Shown: positions 26,188 to 35,511 of the stretch, one piece after another
Numbering within the stretch: the first letter of the stretch is position 1
How the letters are laid out: each line of letters starts with the position of its first letter
DNA from: Bin5 sp965204705
GTDB taxonomy: Bacteria; Chloroflexota; Anaerolineae; Caldilineales; Caldilineaceae
Length of the DNA stretch: 64,000 bases
Assembly: GCA_965204705.1 (NCBI GenBank)
Contig: OZ242006.1
Coordinates: 2,604,001-2,668,000 of the forward strand
Direction: 5' to 3'
The notes under the pieces: model-generated
What the model was told of the DNA's origin: nothing
Database searches by the model: none
What the model saw: the letters and a program-made list of their open reading frames with translations, nothing else
Position numbers and translations under genes: made by a program

Positions 26188-27711
26188 CTAAGCCGACTCC
26201 TGAACGGCCAGCCCCAACCGCTCGAACTGCTCCGTCGGCGCACTATTCGCTTGCATGAGTTCCGCCATTCGCGCCGACAGTCGGGCCTCCTCGGCCACAT
26301 TGTCGATCGGCTTCTCTTGTCTCGGATCCTGTTCCAGGTCAAAAAGCATCGTGTATCGCGGGACAGCACCAAAAACCTGACGAGAAGCGATCTTCATTGT
26401 GCGACAATCCTTGGTAAACGCGAATGGTTCAGCCAACTGAATGTCCTGCAGTTCCCCGACATCAAAGAGGCCCCGCATGTGAGTGGGCATAAGAGTATAG
26501 TCGTAAAGAGGCCTGTTATGCGCTGGGTCAACTGGCCCGCGCATATAGACATAGCGACCGTCGGTTATGTTCACGTGGCCGCCATGCACGCCGAAAAGGA
26601 CCGCATCGCGAGTTGGCTCGTCTGCAGCGATGACTTCCCGCAGCGGGATTCCCTGCATGTCCGAGGGTCGATCGACGCCGAAGTACTCCAGCAGCGTCGC
26701 CGGAAGGTCGATCATCTGCGCCAGTTGGGCACGGCGAGCGCCAGACACCTGGCTGCGGGGATCCCAGATGAAGAGCGGCGTGTGTGCCACTTCGTTGTAG
26801 AAGGGCGGGACGATCTTGGCCCACCAGTCGTGCTCTCCCAGCAGAAAGCCGTGATCCGTACAGACGATTAACATCGTATCGTCCCACATCTCGTTTTCAT
26901 CCATCAGGTCCAACACCTTGCCCAGGTATTCGTCGCACATGCTGAGCAGCGCCGCGTATTCGTAGCGCAGGTGCTGCACCTCCTCCTCAGTCTCCTCCAC
27001 TTGTCGGTACGAAGGCCAATCAAACAGCTTGCCGTTGTATTCGTGGGGATAGAGGTCTTTGTATTTCTGCTGAGTAAAAAAGGGCTCGTGCGGGTCGAAA
27101 GTTTCCACCTGTAGAAACCAGTTGTCCTGATCCTTGTTGCGGCGGATGAAGTCAAGCCCGGCAGAGAATGTCTTTGCTTGCGGCTGACTTTCTTCGCTGT
27201 CCAGTACAGCCCGGTTGACCCAGTCCTGGCGTGACGTATCCCCGCCGCGGCGACTGGTGGCCTCTTGGGGCGGTCTGGCAGTGGAAGGCGTGGTGCGGTT
27301 GATGTTCTCGGGTACGACGGGGTCTTCCACCTGTCCGATCCACGGGTCCCCCTCCTGACCGCGATGAAAGTCCCAGCTGTCGTAGCGGGTATGGTAGGTC
27401 GCTCCCCCGTCCTCAAAGTAATGCTGGTGATCTGTGCTCAGGTGTGTGTAAATCCCTTGCTCCGAGAGAATCTGAGGCATGGAATCGTCGAACGGCTCCA
27501 GCGGTCCCCAGCTGCGATGCAGGAAATTGTAGCGGCCGGTGTGCATTTCCCGCCGCGCCGGCATGCACGGCATGCTGCCAACATAGCAGTTGTCGAAAGT
27601 TACCGTCCTCTCCGCCAGTCGCGTGAAGTTCGGCGCGTGAGTCCAGTCGCAACCGTAGGGCGGCAACATGTGCCGGTTCAGCGTATCGAACATGACCATC
27701 ACAGCTTTCAT
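26188..27711 (-). CDS. Sulfatase (formylglycine type), second copy
   Basis: 507-residue type I sulfatase with the motif PCMPARRE (Cys49 to formylglycine) and HTGRYNFLHR after it. FDTLNRH at the N-terminus and CTDHGFLLGEHDWWAK in the middle give the metal-site acids. No signal peptide is evident. It differs clearly from the 22157-23527 sulfatase, so it is not a recent duplicate. Last gene of a minus-strand series with the PPOX, dioxygenase and CoA-transferase genes, separated from them by 131 bases, so it may be transcribed on its own. Confidence 0.9.
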   Translation of the reverse strand: MKAVMVMFDTLNRHMLPPYGCDWTHAPNFTRLAERTVTFDNCYVGSMPCMPARREMHTGRYNFLHRSWGPLEPFDDSMPQILSEQGIYTHLSTDHQHYFEDGGATYHTRYDSWDFHRGQEGDPWIGQVEDPVVPENINRTTPSTARPPQEATSRRGGDTSRQDWVNRAVLDSEESQPQAKTFSAGLDFIRRNKDQDNWFLQVETFDPHEPFFTQQKYKDLYPHEYNGKLFDWPSYRQVEETEEEVQHLRYEYAALLSMCDEYLGKVLDLMDENEMWDDTMLIVCTDHGFLLGEHDWWAKIVPPFYNEVAHTPLFIWDPRSQVSGARRAQLAQMIDLPATLLEYFGVDRPSDMQGIPLREVIAADEPTRDAVLFGVHGGHVNITDGRYVYMRGPVDPAHNRPLYDYTLMPTHMRGLFDVGELQDIQLAEPFAFTKDCRTMKIASRQVFGAVPRYTMLFDLEQDPRQEKPIDNVAEEARLSARMAELMQANSAPTEQFERLGLAVQESA

Positions 27712-27842
27712 AGGTTTAGAGCTCCTGTCCCGTCGTCGTCTGGAAACTGCTCACATTTATCGGTTCGTTTGGCTATCTGACTCTCATCAGAAGCCACTCG
27801 GCTCGAAGCAATCAGGCTTCCCGGCGAAGGGTTCGCTGGGCT

Positions 27843-28223
27843 TCAGGCATCCTCGATTTCAACAACAACCTGGCCAGTATTCTGGCGTCGAATGATCGCG
27901 ACCAAAGAAACAAACGCGACCATCAAAGGATACTTTCGCCGGAGCAAGCGTCCCATTTCCCTCTTCGATTCGTCGTCATCCGATATGGATTTGACGACTC
28001 CGTCTACCCAAGGGCCTTCTATTTCGCCCCTCATGCTGCACTTGGCTACTCGTACACGCGGATCGTTTCGGGCGCGCCTGACCTTCCAGCTGTCGCCCTT
28101 CGTCCACACTAGCAACTTTCCGTCCTGGGCCACCGTCCAGACCGGCGTCCTGACCCCTCTTCCGTCCCTGCGGAAAGTCTCCAGTGAAATGTATTTGGGA
28201 TTCCCCAGTTCAGACAGTTTCAT
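27843..28223 (-). CDS. PPOX-class (F420/FMN-type) oxidoreductase
   Basis: 126-residue split-barrel flavin/deazaflavin-binding protein of the pyridoxamine-phosphate-oxidase superfamily. The pattern FRRDGRGVRTPVWTV and a later KVRRARNDPRVRVAKC resemble the Rv2061c-type F420-dependent group. ATG 28223 has AGGAGG four bases upstream; the frame opens earlier at 28244 without support. It lies 27 bases downstream of the dioxygenase gene, so co-transcription is likely. Substrate unknown. Confidence 0.82.
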   Translation of the reverse strand: MKLSELGNPKYISLETFRRDGRGVRTPVWTVAQDGKLLVWTKGDSWKVRRARNDPRVRVAKCSMRGEIEGPWVDGVVKSISDDDESKREMGRLLRRKYPLMVAFVSLVAIIRRQNTGQVVVEIEDA

Positions 28224-28250
28224 CCTGCCTCCTGCCTCGGTCACGCAGCG

Positions 28251-29003
28251 TCACTCCGTAAGGATTTCGCGTAGGACGATATCTCGCCTCCCAACCAGTG
28301 CCGCGTTGCCTTCGGCGTCAAAACCGTCCTCTACCTCCATGATCAGGGCGCCAACGTCCTTGCCCGCTCCGGCGAAAATCCTATCCTCCGACGCCGCTGG
28401 GTCGTTGCTGAAGTAGAACTGCGTAGTCAACAGTTCCTCGCTGTCCAATCGAACTTTGACGTGGATGTGACGCGGGCGCGGTTCATAGGGCCCCGGCATG
28501 ATTGTCCGGAATCCATAGCTTCCATTCTCGCCTGTCACCGTCTCACCGTATGACTGAAAGTTCACGTCACGGCGCGAGTTGCTCGGGTCGCGGGGATGCA
28601 GGTAGGCGCCATTGTCGTCTGTCTGCCAAATCTCGATGAGAGCGCCGCGAACCGGCATGCCTGACCCGTCGAAGACCGTTCCGCCAAACACGAGAATCTC
28701 TCCAGCCGGCCTGCTCGCGGCGCCCTCCAGAACGAAAAGGTCATTGTCCCTGTCTACTGGCTTGTTGACGGGATAGTAGGGGCCCTCTGTCTGGGAAGGA
28801 GTAAAGTAAGTGACCGTGATCGGAACGACCTGGGGCTCGGCTTCTTCTTCGTCTGGCCCGATTACACTGATTACACTTTCGTCAGGGCCAGTCTCAACCC
28901 CTTGACCTGCAGTTCCATCTATCGGCACACAAGCAAGCACGGCTAGAGCAGCCAGTAAAACCATTGCCCGCGCCGCTGAATTCTTCGTCCAGAACAGTTC
29001 CAA
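28251..29003 (-). CDS. Exported intradiol ring-cleavage dioxygenase-like lipoprotein
   Basis: 250 residues. The N-terminus is a lipoprotein signal (hydrophobic run ending LAVLAC, Cys25), then an acidic linker. From about residue 65 there is an intradiol dioxygenase domain: TEGPYYP (Tyr ligand), VFDGSGMPVRGALIEIWQTD, GAYLHPRD and the PRHIHVKV segment with the two His iron ligands. Cytoplasmic family members open catechol or protocatechuate rings; exported forms are known but their substrates are not. Starts at TTG 29003 with GGAG seven bases upstream. Downstream of the CoA-transferase gene by 58 bases. Confidence 0.85.
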   Translation of the reverse strand: MELFWTKNSAARAMVLLAALAVLACVPIDGTAGQGVETGPDESVISVIGPDEEEAEPQVVPITVTYFTPSQTEGPYYPVNKPVDRDNDLFVLEGAASRPAGEILVFGGTVFDGSGMPVRGALIEIWQTDDNGAYLHPRDPSNSRRDVNFQSYGETVTGENGSYGFRTIMPGPYEPRPRHIHVKVRLDSEELLTTQFYFSNDPAASEDRIFAGAGKDVGALIMEVEDGFDAEGNAALVGRRDIVLREILTE

Positions 29004-29060
29004 TTCTATACTCCGTCTGTCGGGATACGAGGGCTAGTAGTCGCAGGCCCCCTCAAAGCC

Positions 29061-30404
29061 TTACAATGCCACGTCAAATTGCGCCTCAGTCTTTTCCCTC
29101 ACTTCCTGAAGAGAAACACCGTCCATAAGTTCCGTCAGAGTAAGCCGACCCGCACAAAAGCGGAAAACCGCCAGTTCTGTGATAAGAACGTCGACCGCGC
29201 TCTCCGCTGTGAGCGGGAGAGTGCAAGCAGGCAGAATCTTGGAGCGGCCGTCGCGGCTGGTATGGGTCATCGTAATAATCAACCGCTTGGCCCCGGAGGC
29301 CAGGTCCATCGCGCCGCCCACTCCCAGCAGTGGTCTGCCAGGTGCGGCCCAGTTGGCAAGATTCGCCTGCTCGTCCACCTGCAGCCCGCCCATAATCGCC
29401 GCGTCCACGTGCCCGCCGCGAATCATGGCAAATGAATCAGCGCTGTCGAAGTAGCTGCTCCCCGGCAACGCGGTCACGGGAATCTTGCTGGCGTTGATCG
29501 GGTACTCCAGCGCGCCGCCTCTCTCCGGCGCCGGACCGACCCCCAACATACCGTTTTCAGTATGCAGAATGATGCCATGCGATGGCGTTATCAGGTCTGC
29601 GACGAGAGTGGGGATGCCGACGCCCAGATTGACGATGTCCCCCGGCTTCAACTCGGCCAGCGCCCTTCGCGCCAACTTCATGCGCTTACCGCCGGCTCTC
29701 TTGCCGCTGCCGGATATCGAAGCCGAGGATCCCAGGTCTGCCGCTGTCGTCTGCACCGGTACCAGGTAATCGACGAAGCAGCCCGGTGTGTGGATGCTCT
29801 CCGGAGCTAACTCCCCTGCGGGCAGGCACGCCTCGACTTCGGCAATGACGAGATCGGCAGCTGTTGCCATCGCCCGGTTAAAGTTTTGCTCAGTCATCCG
29901 GTAAACCAGGTTGCCGGTTGTGTCTCCGCTCCAAGCCCTTATCAGTGCGACATTTGCTCTTATGGCCCGTTGGAATACGTAGGCTCGCCCGTCGAGTTCC
30001 TTTGTCTCCCGCCCTTCGGCCAGAACAGTGCCCGCGGCCGTAGGCGTAAGGAAGCCGCCTATGCCAGCGCCGCCAGCCCGGATCGCCTCGGCCATCGTTC
30101 CCTGCGGCATCAGTTCAAACTCGATAGCCCCCGACTGCGCCGCAGCCACCGCCTCAGGATTACTGGTAAAGAACGAGCCGATCGCCTTCTTGATCTGGCC
30201 GTTGCGCAGCAACCGTCCTCCCCCCAGTCCGGGCTCCCCCACGTTGTTGGCGATGTAAGTCAGATCGCCAACACCCGTCTCAGCCAATGCGTGCAGGACC
30301 TGCGTCGGATTGCCGGTCATGCCAAATCCGCCGACCATCACAGTGTCCCCTGGCCTGACAAGGGCCGCAGCCTCTGCCGGCGTGATCTGCGGAAGCTGCT
30401 TCAT
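29061..30404 (-). CDS. 3-oxoacid CoA-transferase, fused A and B subunits
   Basis: 447 residues. The N-terminal half is subunit A (ITPAEAAALVRPGDTVMVGGFGMTG) and the C-terminal half is subunit B (LKPGDIVNLGVGIPTLVADL), joined by a Ser/Gly/Lys linker near residue 215-230. The catalytic Glu is in HTENGMLGVGP. It transfers CoA from an acyl-CoA to a 3-oxoacid such as acetoacetate or 3-oxoadipate. Its ATG overlaps the thiolase stop (ATGA), so the two are coupled. With the thiolase it could do the last two steps of the beta-ketoadipate pathway (PcaIJ, PcaF), or acetoacetate metabolism. Confidence 0.9.
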   Translation of the reverse strand: MKQLPQITPAEAAALVRPGDTVMVGGFGMTGNPTQVLHALAETGVGDLTYIANNVGEPGLGGGRLLRNGQIKKAIGSFFTSNPEAVAAAQSGAIEFELMPQGTMAEAIRAGGAGIGGFLTPTAAGTVLAEGRETKELDGRAYVFQRAIRANVALIRAWSGDTTGNLVYRMTEQNFNRAMATAADLVIAEVEACLPAGELAPESIHTPGCFVDYLVPVQTTAADLGSSASISGSGKRAGGKRMKLARRALAELKPGDIVNLGVGIPTLVADLITPSHGIILHTENGMLGVGPAPERGGALEYPINASKIPVTALPGSSYFDSADSFAMIRGGHVDAAIMGGLQVDEQANLANWAAPGRPLLGVGGAMDLASGAKRLIITMTHTSRDGRSKILPACTLPLTAESAVDVLITELAVFRFCAGRLTLTELMDGVSLQEVREKTEAQFDVAL

Positions 30405-31675
30405 CGTTCCAACCTTTCCACCATCGTGGCCTCGCCCTGCCCCACGCCAACGCACAGCGTCGCCAAACCGTAGCGAGACCTTTCCCCGGCTGCCGCCCTT
30501 CTCTGCATTTCGTAAAGGAGCGTGGTCAGGATACGGGCTCCCGAGCAGCCGAGCGGATGCCCCAAGGCGATGGCGCCCCCGTTTACATTTGTTCGCGCTT
30601 CAGTCAGGCCCAATTCGCGAATGACTGCCAACGTTTGCACGGCGAAGGCCTCATTGATCTCAACCAGATCAATCTCCTCAATCGACAACCCCGCCCGCTT
30701 CAACGACTTGCACGTCGCGGCGACTGGTCCCAGTCCCATCACACGGGGATCAACACCGGCTGCGCCAGATGCAACCCAGCGGGCCATAGGCCGGACGCCC
30801 GAGGAATCGGCCCTCTCTCGCGACATCAGCACAAGCGCGGAGGCGCCGTCATTCAGTCCGCTGGCGTTGCCCGCCGTCACCGTACCCTCTCTGATGAAGG
30901 CAGGCCTTAGCTTGGCCAGAGCATCCATACTGGTCGCCAGTTTGTAGCCTTGGTCCGACCTCACATAGCGGGGGTGTTCGTCGGTATCTACGAGGAGAGC
31001 TTCGCCGCGCCTTTGTGGAATCTGGACGGGGATGATCTCCTCTTTGAATCGCCCTTCGTTTATTGCTCGGACAGCCCGTCGCTGGCTCTGCAGCGCGTAC
31101 CGGTCCTGCTCCTCGCGGCTGATCTCACCCCCCGCTATTTCGTTCGCGCAACTCATGTCGTAGATGTTTTCGGCCGTCTCTCCCATCGCTTCCAACGGAA
31201 AGAGCGCCTCCAGTGCCGGGTTGGGATAGCGCCAGCCGAGCGTCGTGTCATATCCTGTAATGTTGCCAGACGGGCCGAAACCGGTCGGATTCTTCGGCAG
31301 AGAATAGGGCGCCCGCGTCATGCTCTCGACGCCGCCGGCAACAAAGATGTCGCCCTCACCGCAAGCGATCGCCCGTGCGGCCTGGTTCACCGCCGTCAAA
31401 CCGCTGGCACACAGCCGGTTCACAGTTACGCCCGCAACCTCCTGCGGCAGCCCTGCCAGCAATGCTGCCATGCGGGCTATGTTGCGATTGTCCTCGCCGG
31501 CCTGGTTGGCGCACCCGAGATAGACCTCCTCGATCTCGGACGACTCCATGCCCGCCCGCGACACCGCCTCGCGGACGACCGTCGCCGCAAGGTCGTCCGG
31601 CCGCACAGAGGCCAGTGCGCCCCGAATCCTGCCTATCGGCGTGCGCACCGCGCTGACGATGACGACTTCTGTCAT
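30401..31675 (-). CDS. Acetyl-CoA acyltransferase (thiolase)
   Basis: 424-residue thiolase. The active-site Cys89 is in NRLCASG, with NEAFAVQ, GGAIALGHPLGCSGAR (His) and the C-terminal CVGVGQGEA. Length and pattern fit degradative thiolases including PcaF/PaaJ. ATG 31675 is preferred over a TTG at 31684. It splits 3-oxoacyl-CoA into acetyl-CoA and a shortened acyl-CoA. Its coupling with a CoA-transferase and proximity to a dioxygenase make a 3-oxoadipyl-CoA role plausible, but a general beta-oxidation role cannot be excluded. Confidence 0.92.
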   Translation of the reverse strand: MTEVVIVSAVRTPIGRIRGALASVRPDDLAATVVREAVSRAGMESSEIEEVYLGCANQAGEDNRNIARMAALLAGLPQEVAGVTVNRLCASGLTAVNQAARAIACGEGDIFVAGGVESMTRAPYSLPKNPTGFGPSGNITGYDTTLGWRYPNPALEALFPLEAMGETAENIYDMSCANEIAGGEISREEQDRYALQSQRRAVRAINEGRFKEEIIPVQIPQRRGEALLVDTDEHPRYVRSDQGYKLATSMDALAKLRPAFIREGTVTAGNASGLNDGASALVLMSRERADSSGVRPMARWVASGAAGVDPRVMGLGPVAATCKSLKRAGLSIEEIDLVEINEAFAVQTLAVIRELGLTEARTNVNGGAIALGHPLGCSGARILTTLLYEMQRRAAAGERSRYGLATLCVGVGQGEATMVERLER

Positions 31676-31680
31676 AACTG

Positions 31681-32148
31681 TCAACCCACCAGGTTGATCA
31701 GCGCGAGGATAAAGCCGTAGTGCTGCGACTCGTGGTAGATGTTGAAATTCAGCACACCGTCAAGGTCGCCAAGAGTTAGGCCCGACCTGCTGGTGAACCC
31801 TTTGAACTCGCCTTCGCTGAAACGTCCCGCAGCGTAATCCGTCTCCAGTTGGTCCTGTTGCGGCATCAACATCGCAACCAAGGCTTCGGCATCCGGTTCC
31901 GTTTCCCAATCCGCAGGCGAAGTGCCCGGCAGATACATCGGGACCATGTCATCCGACACCGACAGCGGCAGTCCGCTGGCGCCATAAATTATCCGCTGCT
32001 GAACCACCATGATATGGCCCAGGTTCCATGCGATGTTGTTGTCGCATCGAGTCGGTATTGCATGCAACTGCTGAGCCGATAGTCCCTCCACCGCATCTAA
32101 TATCGAAGATCGAATTTGCCGGTGAATCCCGATTGCTGCCTGTGACAT
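31681..32148 (-). CDS. DinB-family protein
   Basis: 155 residues forming a DinB/YfiT-like four-helix bundle. Candidate metal-site histidines are in WNLGHIMVVQQ and in YHESQHYGF near the C-terminus. Family members are often bacillithiol, mycothiol or glutathione S-transferases or are uncharacterised. ATG 32148 is chosen; a TTG at 32166 extends the frame. It ends five bases before the thiolase start, so it heads that operon. Confidence 0.85.
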   Translation of the reverse strand: MSQAAIGIHRQIRSSILDAVEGLSAQQLHAIPTRCDNNIAWNLGHIMVVQQRIIYGASGLPLSVSDDMVPMYLPGTSPADWETEPDAEALVAMLMPQQDQLETDYAAGRFSEGEFKGFTSRSGLTLGDLDGVLNFNIYHESQHYGFILALINLVG

Positions 32149-32547
32149 CACTTTCGTCCTTTCCAATTTGGTGTCCGTTGGACTGGAATCAGGGGTAAAC
32201 TGCTAAATTGCTTGAACTGTGAGATTGTTCCGTGGCCTGCCAGCATTGTACCACAGCGGATTTCCGCCCACATACGATGGCAGGGTCGCTCATGGACTCT
32301 AGTAGGTTTTCAAAAGCCCGTTTAGGGAGGCCAGTATGCGACTGACGCTTCTCGAGGTTCAGGTCAGCGGCCCTCCTTTCCCTCGACCCTTGTTAAATCT
32401 TCAATGCTCCTTCATACTTTCTGAACATTTATGCGCGATAATACGGGCAAATGCAATGCAGGCCTTAAAAGGGCTGCGGATGCGCTTGCCACGCGTCAGC
32501 CGACTCCGGTCGAACTGTTTGATCGATGGCACTTGGAGGGCATTTTT
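32149..32547. other. Divergent promoter region between dinB-type gene and two-component genes
   Basis: 399 bases without a gene between divergently transcribed operons. On the + strand TTGTTA near 32391 and CATACT 17 bases later could be a promoter for the response regulator. Nothing clear is seen for the minus-strand operon. Confidence 0.35.
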
Positions 32548-33237
32548 GTGGCGCAAACCATTCTCGTTGTCGACGATGACACAAAACTGCGCCAAATGGT
32601 TCGACTCTACTTGGAGCGTGAGGGATATAGGGTAGTCCAGGCGGCCAACGGGCGCGACGCACTGTTTGCAGCGCGCTTGGAAAAGCCTGACTTGGTTCTG
32701 CTCGACCTGATGATGCCGGAGATGGGCGGCTTTGACTTCATTCGCAACTTTACCAGGGAATCGGACGTGCCGATCATCGTCCTCACTGCCAGAGTTGAGG
32801 AAAGCGACAAAGTTGTCGGCCTCGAGTTGGGCGCCGACGATTATGTTACGAAGCCTTTCGGCATCCAGGAGTTGGTGGCACGCGTCCGCGCTGTGCTCCG
32901 TAGGACCGGCCAGCAAAGCCGGCAGCCGGAAATACTCCGCTCCGGGGAGCTCTCTCTTGACCGTGCCGGCCGTACGGCAACCGTGGACGGCAAACCGGTC
33001 TCCCTTACGCCCTCCGAATTCGATCTGCTGGAGACCTTCATGCTGTCGCCCGGGCGGGCCTTTTCCCGCCTCGACCTGCTGGAGTCGGTCAGCGGCGACG
33101 CATACGAGGGCTACGAACGTTCAATAGACGTACACATCCGAAATCTTCGTACAAAAGTAGAACCGGTTCCTGGCAAGCCTCGCTACATTCAGACGGTCTA
33201 CGGCATGGGTTACCGCTTTGCCGCGGAGGCGAACTAA
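32548..33237 (+). CDS. OmpR-family response regulator
   Basis: 229 residues. Receiver domain with acidic pair VVDDDT, phosphoacceptor Asp53 in LLDLMMPE and Lys in VTKPFG, then a winged helix (LTPSEFDLLETFM, RSIDVHIRNLRTKVE, YIQTVYGMGYRF). It starts at GTG 32548 with GGAGGG seven bases upstream; the frame is open earlier but without support. The kinase ATG follows its stop directly. The next genes encode a lipoprotein and a MacAB-type exporter, so it may respond to envelope stress or antimicrobials. Confidence 0.93.
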   Translation: MAQTILVVDDDTKLRQMVRLYLEREGYRVVQAANGRDALFAARLEKPDLVLLDLMMPEMGGFDFIRNFTRESDVPIIVLTARVEESDKVVGLELGADDYVTKPFGIQELVARVRAVLRRTGQQSRQPEILRSGELSLDRAGRTATVDGKPVSLTPSEFDLLETFMLSPGRAFSRLDLLESVSGDAYEGYERSIDVHIRNLRTKVEPVPGKPRYIQTVYGMGYRFAAEAN

Positions 33238-34593
33238 ATGTGGCGTTCTCTGGCAGTGAAACTTACGCTCGCGTTTCTTGCCGTTGGTGTCTCGGGAGCG
33301 CTGCTGGTAGCTGCCATCAGCGGTCAGCGCACCCGCTTGGAGTTCGACCGCTTTGTCACTGAGCGCAGAGGCAATCCGCTCCTGGCAGACCTGATTCTGG
33401 GCCATTACACGAAGAACAACAGTTGGGACGGTCTTGCGGAGTGGCTCGACAACGAACCCTTACTTGAGATGGTGCGGCGGCGTATCGTGCTCGTTGACGA
33501 GAATGAGTCGGTCGTTTATTCATACCCACCTGAGTACCGGGGCCTTAACACTGCCGAACTGAATCTGGGCGGCGGCATTCCAATGGAAAAGGACGGCCTG
33601 CGAGTAGGGACGATCTATGACGTCAGTAGATTTGCAGCCGGTGGGACCATGCCCCGACCCTCTCCGGAAAGCTTTTTCCTGCGGAACGTGAACCAGGCAA
33701 CCGTGCTCGCGGCCCTGATCGCAGGCCTCCTGGCTCTTGCGCTGGGCATCCTGCTATCGCGCGCGCTAACCCGACCCCTGCGAGAGCTGACATCCGCCAC
33801 CGAGAAAATGTCCGCCGGTCAATTGGGAAGTCAGGTAAGCGTCTATTCTCAAGACGAGATCGGGAAACTGGCATCCTCCTTCAACCAGATGAGCAGCGAA
33901 CTGGCCGAAGCCTCCCGGCTCCAAAAACAAATGACCGCTGACATCGCTCACGACCTGCGTACACCGCTGACCGTTCTACGGGGCTACACCGAGGGTCTTC
34001 GCGACGGCTCGATCCAGGGCCACGAAGATCTCTATGAGATTCTGCACCAGGAGGTTGCCCATTTGCAGCGCCTGGTCGAAGATCTGCGAACCCTTTCCTT
34101 GGCAGATGCAGGTGAACTGCCACTCAGACGGCGCGCCGTAGACCCCAAGGCCCTTCTGGAACGGGCGGGGCTGGCGCACGTGGTACTGGCCAAGCAAAAA
34201 GATGTCGACCTTCGCGTAGAGGCGCCGGAAATGCTGCCTTCCGTCGCCGTTGACCTGGAACGAATGACGCAGGTTCTCAACAATTTGGTTTCGAACGCGC
34301 TGCGCTTTACATCGCAGGGGCAGATCACCCTAAGCGCCACAACCCAAAACAGTTTCGTTACCCTTCAAGTGGCGGACACGGGCATCGGTATTGCAGGCGA
34401 CGATCTCAACCATATCTTTGAACGCTTCTACAGGGTCGATCGCTCACGCCACCGAGGCGAAACGACTCAGTCAGGCTTAGGACTCGCAATTGCCAAGGCC
34501 ATCGTAGAGGCCCATGATGGAACAATTCATGCCGAATCTGCGCCAGGCAAGGGAACGCGTTTCTCGATTCGACTACCGAAAACGTCAAACTGA
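33238..34593 (+). CDS. Sensor histidine kinase
   Basis: 451 residues. One membrane segment at about 7-25, an extracytoplasmic sensor of ~130 residues, a second segment at about 155-178, a HAMP linker, a HisKA domain with His238 in IAHDLRTPL, and a HATPase domain with NNLVSNALRFT, DTGIGIAG and GLGLAIAK. Partner of the response regulator directly upstream. BaeS/CpxA-like layout. Signal unknown. Confidence 0.94.
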   Translation: MWRSLAVKLTLAFLAVGVSGALLVAAISGQRTRLEFDRFVTERRGNPLLADLILGHYTKNNSWDGLAEWLDNEPLLEMVRRRIVLVDENESVVYSYPPEYRGLNTAELNLGGGIPMEKDGLRVGTIYDVSRFAAGGTMPRPSPESFFLRNVNQATVLAALIAGLLALALGILLSRALTRPLRELTSATEKMSAGQLGSQVSVYSQDEIGKLASSFNQMSSELAEASRLQKQMTADIAHDLRTPLTVLRGYTEGLRDGSIQGHEDLYEILHQEVAHLQRLVEDLRTLSLADAGELPLRRRAVDPKALLERAGLAHVVLAKQKDVDLRVEAPEMLPSVAVDLERMTQVLNNLVSNALRFTSQGQITLSATTQNSFVTLQVADTGIGIAGDDLNHIFERFYRVDRSRHRGETTQSGLGLAIAKAIVEAHDGTIHAESAPGKGTRFSIRLPKTSN

Positions 34594-34725
34594 AACAACA
34601 TCAGAGCGCCTCCAACACGTCTTGCTTGAACTGCAAATAGGATTCCTGTATGTGTGAGACCACACTCGAAAAGCTATTTGCCGGCAGAATCCTGTGAAAT
34701 CCCGTTTGGGAACGGAGATAAGAAA

Positions 34726-35463
34726 ATGAAAAGGATGATGACACTAATTCTGGTATTGGCAGCGATGCTGGTGCTTTCCTCTTGCGGGCGCGGCGAGGAA
34801 CGCGCCGCCGACAACAGTGCAGAATCTGCGGCGAACTCCGCCCAGCCAAGCGAGGGCGAGGGCGCCGGCCAAGCGCCGTCGTCAGCCCTGGCAAGGGATT
34901 ACGAAGGCGCACTGCCGCCGACAAACCAACTCATCCTCGGTATATTAATGTTGGAAGAGACTGATGATGCCATAACAGGTGCGCAGGCGGCCTCCATGTT
35001 GGTCCTCTGGCAAGCGCTTCAAAGCGGATCCATTCAAAATCAGAACGAGCGGTCGGCAATCCTGAGACAGATCGAAGGGACGCTCAACGACAAGCAGATA
35101 GATGCAATCAATGCCTTGCAACTGACCTTCACTGATTTGAATGATTGGGCGCAGGCAAATGGTATAGAACTGCCCCAGTTCGGCCAAGGAGGGCAGGGCA
35201 GGCAGGGAGGACAAGGCGGCCAGGGAGGTGCTGGCGGTATACTTGCCGATATGTCTGAAGAGGAACGGGCCGCCTTCCGTCAGGAGATGCAGAATCTGTC
35301 TCCCGAGGAACGGCGGGAGCGACTGCAGGAGATGGGCGTTGAAATCCCCGAAGGCGGTTTTCAAGGCGGCGGCGGGCAAGGAGGCCCTGGCGGCGCTGGC
35401 GGACGTTTCGGCCTGCTGATGGCGCCGCTGATCGAACTCCTTGAGTCTAAGGCTTCACTCTAG
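34726..35463 (+). CDS. Gly/Gln-rich lipoprotein linked to MacAB-type exporter
   Basis: 245 residues, not assigned to a family. Lipoprotein signal ending VLSSC (Cys20), a disordered Ala/Ser/Glu linker, then a helical part (residues about 65-150, NERSAILRQIEGTLNDKQID). Next comes a Gly/Gln repeat (FGQGGQGRQGGQGGQGG), a helix-rich EEERAAF/EERRERLQEMG segment and a second Gly-rich stretch. ATG 34726 has GGAG nine bases upstream. It lies between a sensor kinase and an efflux adaptor. It may be a stress-sensing or accessory envelope protein. Confidence 0.75.
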   Translation: MKRMMTLILVLAAMLVLSSCGRGEERAADNSAESAANSAQPSEGEGAGQAPSSALARDYEGALPPTNQLILGILMLEETDDAITGAQAASMLVLWQALQSGSIQNQNERSAILRQIEGTLNDKQIDAINALQLTFTDLNDWAQANGIELPQFGQGGQGRQGGQGGQGGAGGILADMSEEERAAFRQEMQNLSPEERRERLQEMGVEIPEGGFQGGGGQGGPGGAGGRFGLLMAPLIELLESKASL

Positions 35464-35511
35464 CATCGTTGCCGCGCCAGAAGGTCAAGTGGTGGGAAAT
35501 GGAGACTACCA

